Below are positions 57,281 to 64,000 of a DNA stretch of 64,000 bases, piece after piece. Position numbers and translations under genes: made by a program. The notes under the pieces are model-generated. The model was not told the origin of the DNA and made no database searches. It was given only the letters and a program-made list of their open reading frames with translations. Source of the DNA: Lottia gigantea. Taxonomy: Eukaryota > Mollusca > Gastropoda > Lottiidae. The stretch lies in the NCBI RefSeq assembly GCF_000327385.1, contig NW_008709781.1:1303282-1367281 (forward strand), read 5' to 3'. Every line of letters begins with the position of its first letter. Within the stretch, counting starts at the first letter, position 1.

Positions 57281-58616
57281 CTTGACTCTGGAATATATAG
57301 ATGATACATGTAGGCCTACTTTTAACTTTGTTGGATTGATTTGTCTATAGAATGTAGACTTCAAGAGAAAGATTAATGTCAAATTTTTATGAATAAAGTT
57401 GTGTTTTAGAAAGTAAGACGATTGGTAAGCCATAGATGTAGTTAAGATACTCATTGAATCTCTTGTCAGAGTGTAAAATTACTTGCTTTCAAATACACTT
57501 ACTTTTACTTTTAGAAGAAAATGTCTTTCTCAAAATTGGATATTGCAGCCAAATGCATGTAAAATAGAGTTCAGAGTTTACATTGCACTAAACTTTCAAA
57601 GTACTGCCACTGACATTTTTTTCCCCACACAGTGAAGAAGTGTACATGGATACTACTACTATTACCTTTTGATCCAAAACTATTCTTCAGTCTCTGAGTT
57701 GTGATAGCACTATGAAAGTATGATGGCTTCTTGACCACCATACAAATTACTTATATTTCAAATCAACCCTACTACAACCCTAATTTGTTTAAAATATCAA
57801 GAGCCAGATAAAAAGTACCAAGATTCATTTCAAGGCACCTCAAACTTTAATTTTCGGACTAAAGGGCATGTATGCATAAAAGTCATTGAGCTTCGGACTA
57901 CGTCGTTTATTGCTTATTTACTTAGTTTTTCTCTTATATTTGTTGATTTCCTTCAGATGACTAGCAATTAAATCTTTCGACGAGATCAAGCGATTTATTA
58001 TTATCAATCATAAAATGTATACAATGCAACAGTGTATTCTAAACGATAATAAAGAAATTTCTTCGAATCATTGTCAAATCATTCCATGAAACCGGAAATA
58101 CATTCAGAAAAATTGTTGTGGTCTGACTCCAAGGTCAAGGTCTTTTCAAAGTGAAGGTTGGATATATCAAAATAATCATATTTTGTTAGAATAAAAAAGT
58201 AACTATGTTTCTTAGTCTTACTTAGTCTTTGGTTTTGATTGAAGAAATGTCAGCAAATGAAAAACATTTAATTTGGAAAAATTAATTATATAAGCTTCAA
58301 TATTAAAAATATTAAAACGGAAATTTGAAAAACATGTCACTCAGATCTTTAGAAACTGAGTGACCTATATAATTCAACCTGCCTCCCTACTGAAGTTGGA
58401 CATCTTAAATAATAATCAATTTAAAAAAAAATTTCAAAGTAAACTTGAGCATAATAAATTTGAAATAAATCAAACTGTTTTTTCATATTTTTCAGGTCTG
58501 GTAAAAGTACATTTATTGAAGCATTTGATAAACATTTGACCAGTAAAAATCATAAAGTAGTGTTTGTATATCAAGTGTTTATATCATGTGTAAAACCTAA
58601 AATTTCTATGGCTTAG
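57281..58616. promoter_or_regulatory. Divergent region between SLC30A9 and MMAA
   Basis: The two genes point away from each other over 1.3 kb. It must hold both promoters unless 5' UTR exons lie further out. No TATA box stands out. The exon-fragment duplicate at 58465-58565 lies inside it on the MMAA side. Confidence 0.45.
58465..58565 (+). pseudogene. Partial duplicate of the MMAA P-loop exon
   Basis: About 100 bases copy the intron end and exon found at about 59393-59505. The intron side has TTGAAATAAATCAAACTG and the exon side has TCTGGTAAAAGTACATTTAT and AGTAAAAATCATAAAGTAG. About 20 bases of the exon start, encoding the first part of the Walker A loop (LSGPPGA), are missing, and several substitutions have accumulated. 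It precedes the MMAA start codon by about 50 bases and has an AG acceptor but no donor. It could not encode a functional GTPase part. Confidence 0.85.
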
Positions 58617-61733
<3,117 letters not shown>

Positions 61734-62396
61734 TGAATGTAAATGATTGAGAGTTTCTTGCAATTTGTGATACCGGTATATTTTTTAGAATGTTGCAAAG
61801 TGATTTGACAGAACTTAATATGTTACCTTGCACATAGAAATATTTAAATGACTGGTGATTGGATCAAATATTAGATTTTTTAATGACTAATGAGAATTTA
61901 TACTGGGATAGATTGGAAAGAGTAACATGGAACATTGGAAACATGTGTCTGGTTCTATACATGAGAATAAAACTTATGGAGCTAAAAGAGATCTGTAGAG
62001 ATGAAGGAAGGAAAATTTTTAATTTTTTGACATAAGATTGCAAATATTTTGTAATTTAAGTGTAATTAAGTAATTTATGTGTTTGTTTTGACTACAATAA
62101 TTATAAGTACATGTATCATATTATTTGTTTTGACTATAAATAACTCGAATAATGATAACAATAAATTTTAATAAAAATAAAATATAACATAATAACGAAT
62201 ACAGCTTTGGTGAAATAGTATTGCAAAATCAATATTCAGAAATAACATGTCAACAGCAGCTAGGTTGAGAGAACCGACCCGTTTTATCTCAAAAAGTCTA
62301 AGGATGAAAAATTGCCATTACATTAAGAGATACCACTCTTACGACAAAAATTGATTGTACGATTTTTTCGAGAAACAGGGCCTGGATATTAAGCTG
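61734..62396. other. Convergent 3' region between MMAA and the raftlin-like gene
   Basis: Holds the MMAA 3' UTR, with AATAAA words near 62160-62185, and the 3' UTR of the opposite gene. No other gene was recognised. Confidence 0.5.
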
Positions 62397-63412
62397 TTAA
62401 TGTTGAAGTTCTCTTTGAAAAAACATTAACAGTTTCAAGGTTGGTTTACTGAAGGCACCACCACCTCCAACAAGTCCTGGATAGTCTATAATACAAACCA
62501 ATTCCCAGCCTTGTTGACCCATTTCAGTTATCTTACCCTCCCAGGCCAAGTTAGATTTGATGTTAAACAAGCCTGATCGACCTACGTCATAAATAAATTC
62601 TACCATTGTACCTTCGTATTTTTGAGTATTGTCATTCATTTGATCTTCCGGTTTTTCAAAGAACCAAATAGTATTCAAGTTGATGCCTGCTTGCATACTC
62701 ATTAACCCTTGCTGCATGTTCATACTAGATGACATATCAAAAAAGATGTTCACCATTTTCCAGCCTTGAGAAAGGGGACCATGGAAATTTCCAAGCCAGT
62801 CACAGTTGACAATAGTTTGAGGGTTGCCTAAACCTTGTATTTTCATAGAGATTTGTACAGGTACTGGTATAGTTTGGTATACAAATTTTCCTCTCGACAT
62901 ATTTGGTATCTCAAAAAATAAATCAACTCCAGAAACTGAAAGAGAAAATTGAAAAAATGATGATAGAGTATACAGATATACTTGAGGATAAGATGGGATG
63001 CACATTATACATGCTTGTAGTTATTCAATTCAAAAAATTATTTTGTAAAAATACAAATCATTTGAGTTACATTATGAACTGTGGGATTTTGGCTCATTGG
63101 AAATTTCTTTGAGTAAGTGGAATAGAGGATATAGAGAGGTAGGTGCTTACCAGGAGATTTTCCAGACATTTGATTCATATATCCAGAAGACACAGAGTTT
63201 CCACTAGCACACAGAGTGACAAACCGACCACCATTTTGACTGTGTGTCATAATTGATGATAGGAGATGGTTAGTTTCAGTGTTCACCTCGGTTGAGGTAT
63301 TGCCAAATAAAGGTATCAAACCATGCCTTATCTGTGTTGGTTGAATACTGGATCTCTCTATAAGCAGTGTATATGTGTTCTCTGGCTCGCTTTCCTTCTT
63401 CATATAAATAGC
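62397..63412 (-). CDS. Raftlin-family protein, C-terminal part (5' end off window)
   Basis: Two exons on the minus strand, 63151-63412 and 62397-62935, join in phase 1 (CCTG|TTTCTGGA) after an acceptor TTTCAG. The product reads AIYMKKESEPENTYTLLIER, then GGRFVTLCASGNSVSSGYM, then VDLFFEIPNM, GWKMVNIFFDMS, NLNTIWFFEKPED, GWELVCIIDYPG and LKLLMFFQREL before the stop. The order matches my recollection of raftlin: RAILIKK, GYILELD, GLKFVGVIPQ, GGMLVNAVFY, GVFIFEA, GWQLTCVLP and KQIVFLQR. Raftlins are lipid-raft-associated proteins, N-terminally acylated in vertebrates; that end is not in the window. The identification rests on remembered sequence and needs a profile search. An acceptor at 63413-63414 shows at least one more 5' exon. 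It lies tail to tail with MMAA. Confidence 0.65.
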
Positions 63413-63664
63413 CTGAAATTAAAAATGGCATCATAGTTATATTACATACCCGTACGGCCATTTGTTCGTTGAAAATTTCTATTGTTTTTTTTTTTTGTAA
63501 ACAATATTTTATTTCGTTAAGAAAATGGATTGGAGAACAGGCTAGCCTATATAACACCTCTCCGCGAAGTGTTTTCTATTGTTATTGTCAGGCTGAACAT
63601 TTTCATTTCAGTGTTCCTTTTTATTTAGTCATAGACTGGCTGAAAATTTCAATGTTACCACACT

Positions 63665-64000
63665 CAGTCATGGTAAAGTCCAATATTTCCAGCGAACTCT
63701 ACACTACGTCACCGTCAAGTTCAATATTTCCAGCGAACCCTACACTATGTCATCGTTAAGGACAATATTTCCTGCGAAAACCACAATAAGTCACCGTCAA
63801 ATCCAATATTTCCAGCGAACCCTACACTATGTCATCGTCAAGTCCAATATTTCCTACGAACACTACACTATGTCACCGTGATCAAGTCCAATATTTCCTG
63901 CGAACCCTACACTAAGTCACCATCAAGTCCAATATTTCAAATGGTCACTACACTGTGTTATCGTTAAGTCCAATATTTCCAATGGTCACTACACTATGTT
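63665..64000. repeat. 41-bp minisatellite running off the right edge
   Basis: Units of AAGTCCAATATTTCCAGCGA plus ACCCTACACTATGTCACCGTC, about eight copies before the window ends. It lies in an intron or upstream of the raftlin-like gene. The plus-strand frame at 63469-63759 that runs into it is not a gene. Confidence 0.85.

Noticed and set aside
56981-57454. 157-codon minus-strand frame taken whole as a protein
   Set aside because: Only its central part (57160-57280) is the first SLC30A9 exon; the rest is intron and upstream sequence.
63276-63557. Alternative minus-strand frame across the raftlin-like exon
   Set aside because: It is a shifted frame of the same exon; the other frame has the conserved words and splices in phase.

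Overview
The window is nuclear DNA of an invertebrate animal, most likely a mollusc. It is AT-rich, its genes are split by many short GT-AG introns, and its introns and spacers carry many minisatellites and short inverted-repeat elements. The taxon is an inference from gene content and repeat style; no barcode gene is present. A run of 50 N at 27409-27458 marks an assembly gap.

Layout. (1) 2066-12971, minus strand: a WD-repeat/EF-hand protein of the WDR49/WDR64 type; its 3' end lies beyond the left edge. (2) 12972-19490: spacer with minisatellites and mobile-element remnants. (3) 19491-25871, plus strand: a complete LONRF-type protein (TPR, RING, TPR, RING, LON), 11 exons, 733 aa. (4) 25872-29245: spacer with the gap and a long GAT-rich tandem array. 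(5) 29246-35405 and 37255-44452, plus strand: two complete tandem GH13 alpha-glucosidase paralogs of 577 and 580 aa. Both have signal peptides and both end in KDEL. (6) 44927-47835, minus strand: a secreted 300-aa stanniocalcin-like protein with 11 cysteines and a Pro/Gln-rich N-terminal extension. (7) 50312-57280, minus strand: SLC30A9, 17 exons, 550 aa. (8) 58617-61733, plus strand: MMAA, 6 exons, 412 aa, head to head with SLC30A9. (9) 62397-63412, minus strand: the 3' part of a raftlin-family gene running off the right edge.

Exon models were built by reading splice sites and checking that codon phases join. For every complete gene the exon lengths sum to a multiple of three. Exon edges may be off by a base or so. 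The WDR gene has one unresolved junction between its second and third exons.

The genes do not form one pathway. Local relations are the tandem glucosidase pair, which looks mosaic from gene conversion; the tail-to-tail glucosidase/stanniocalcin-like pair; and the head-to-head SLC30A9/MMAA pair, both known elsewhere as mitochondrial proteins.

The most unusual structures are an 80-bp minisatellite made from the 3' splice site plus first part of a WDR exon, a partial copy of the MMAA P-loop exon just upstream of MMAA, and KDEL tails on both glucosidases.
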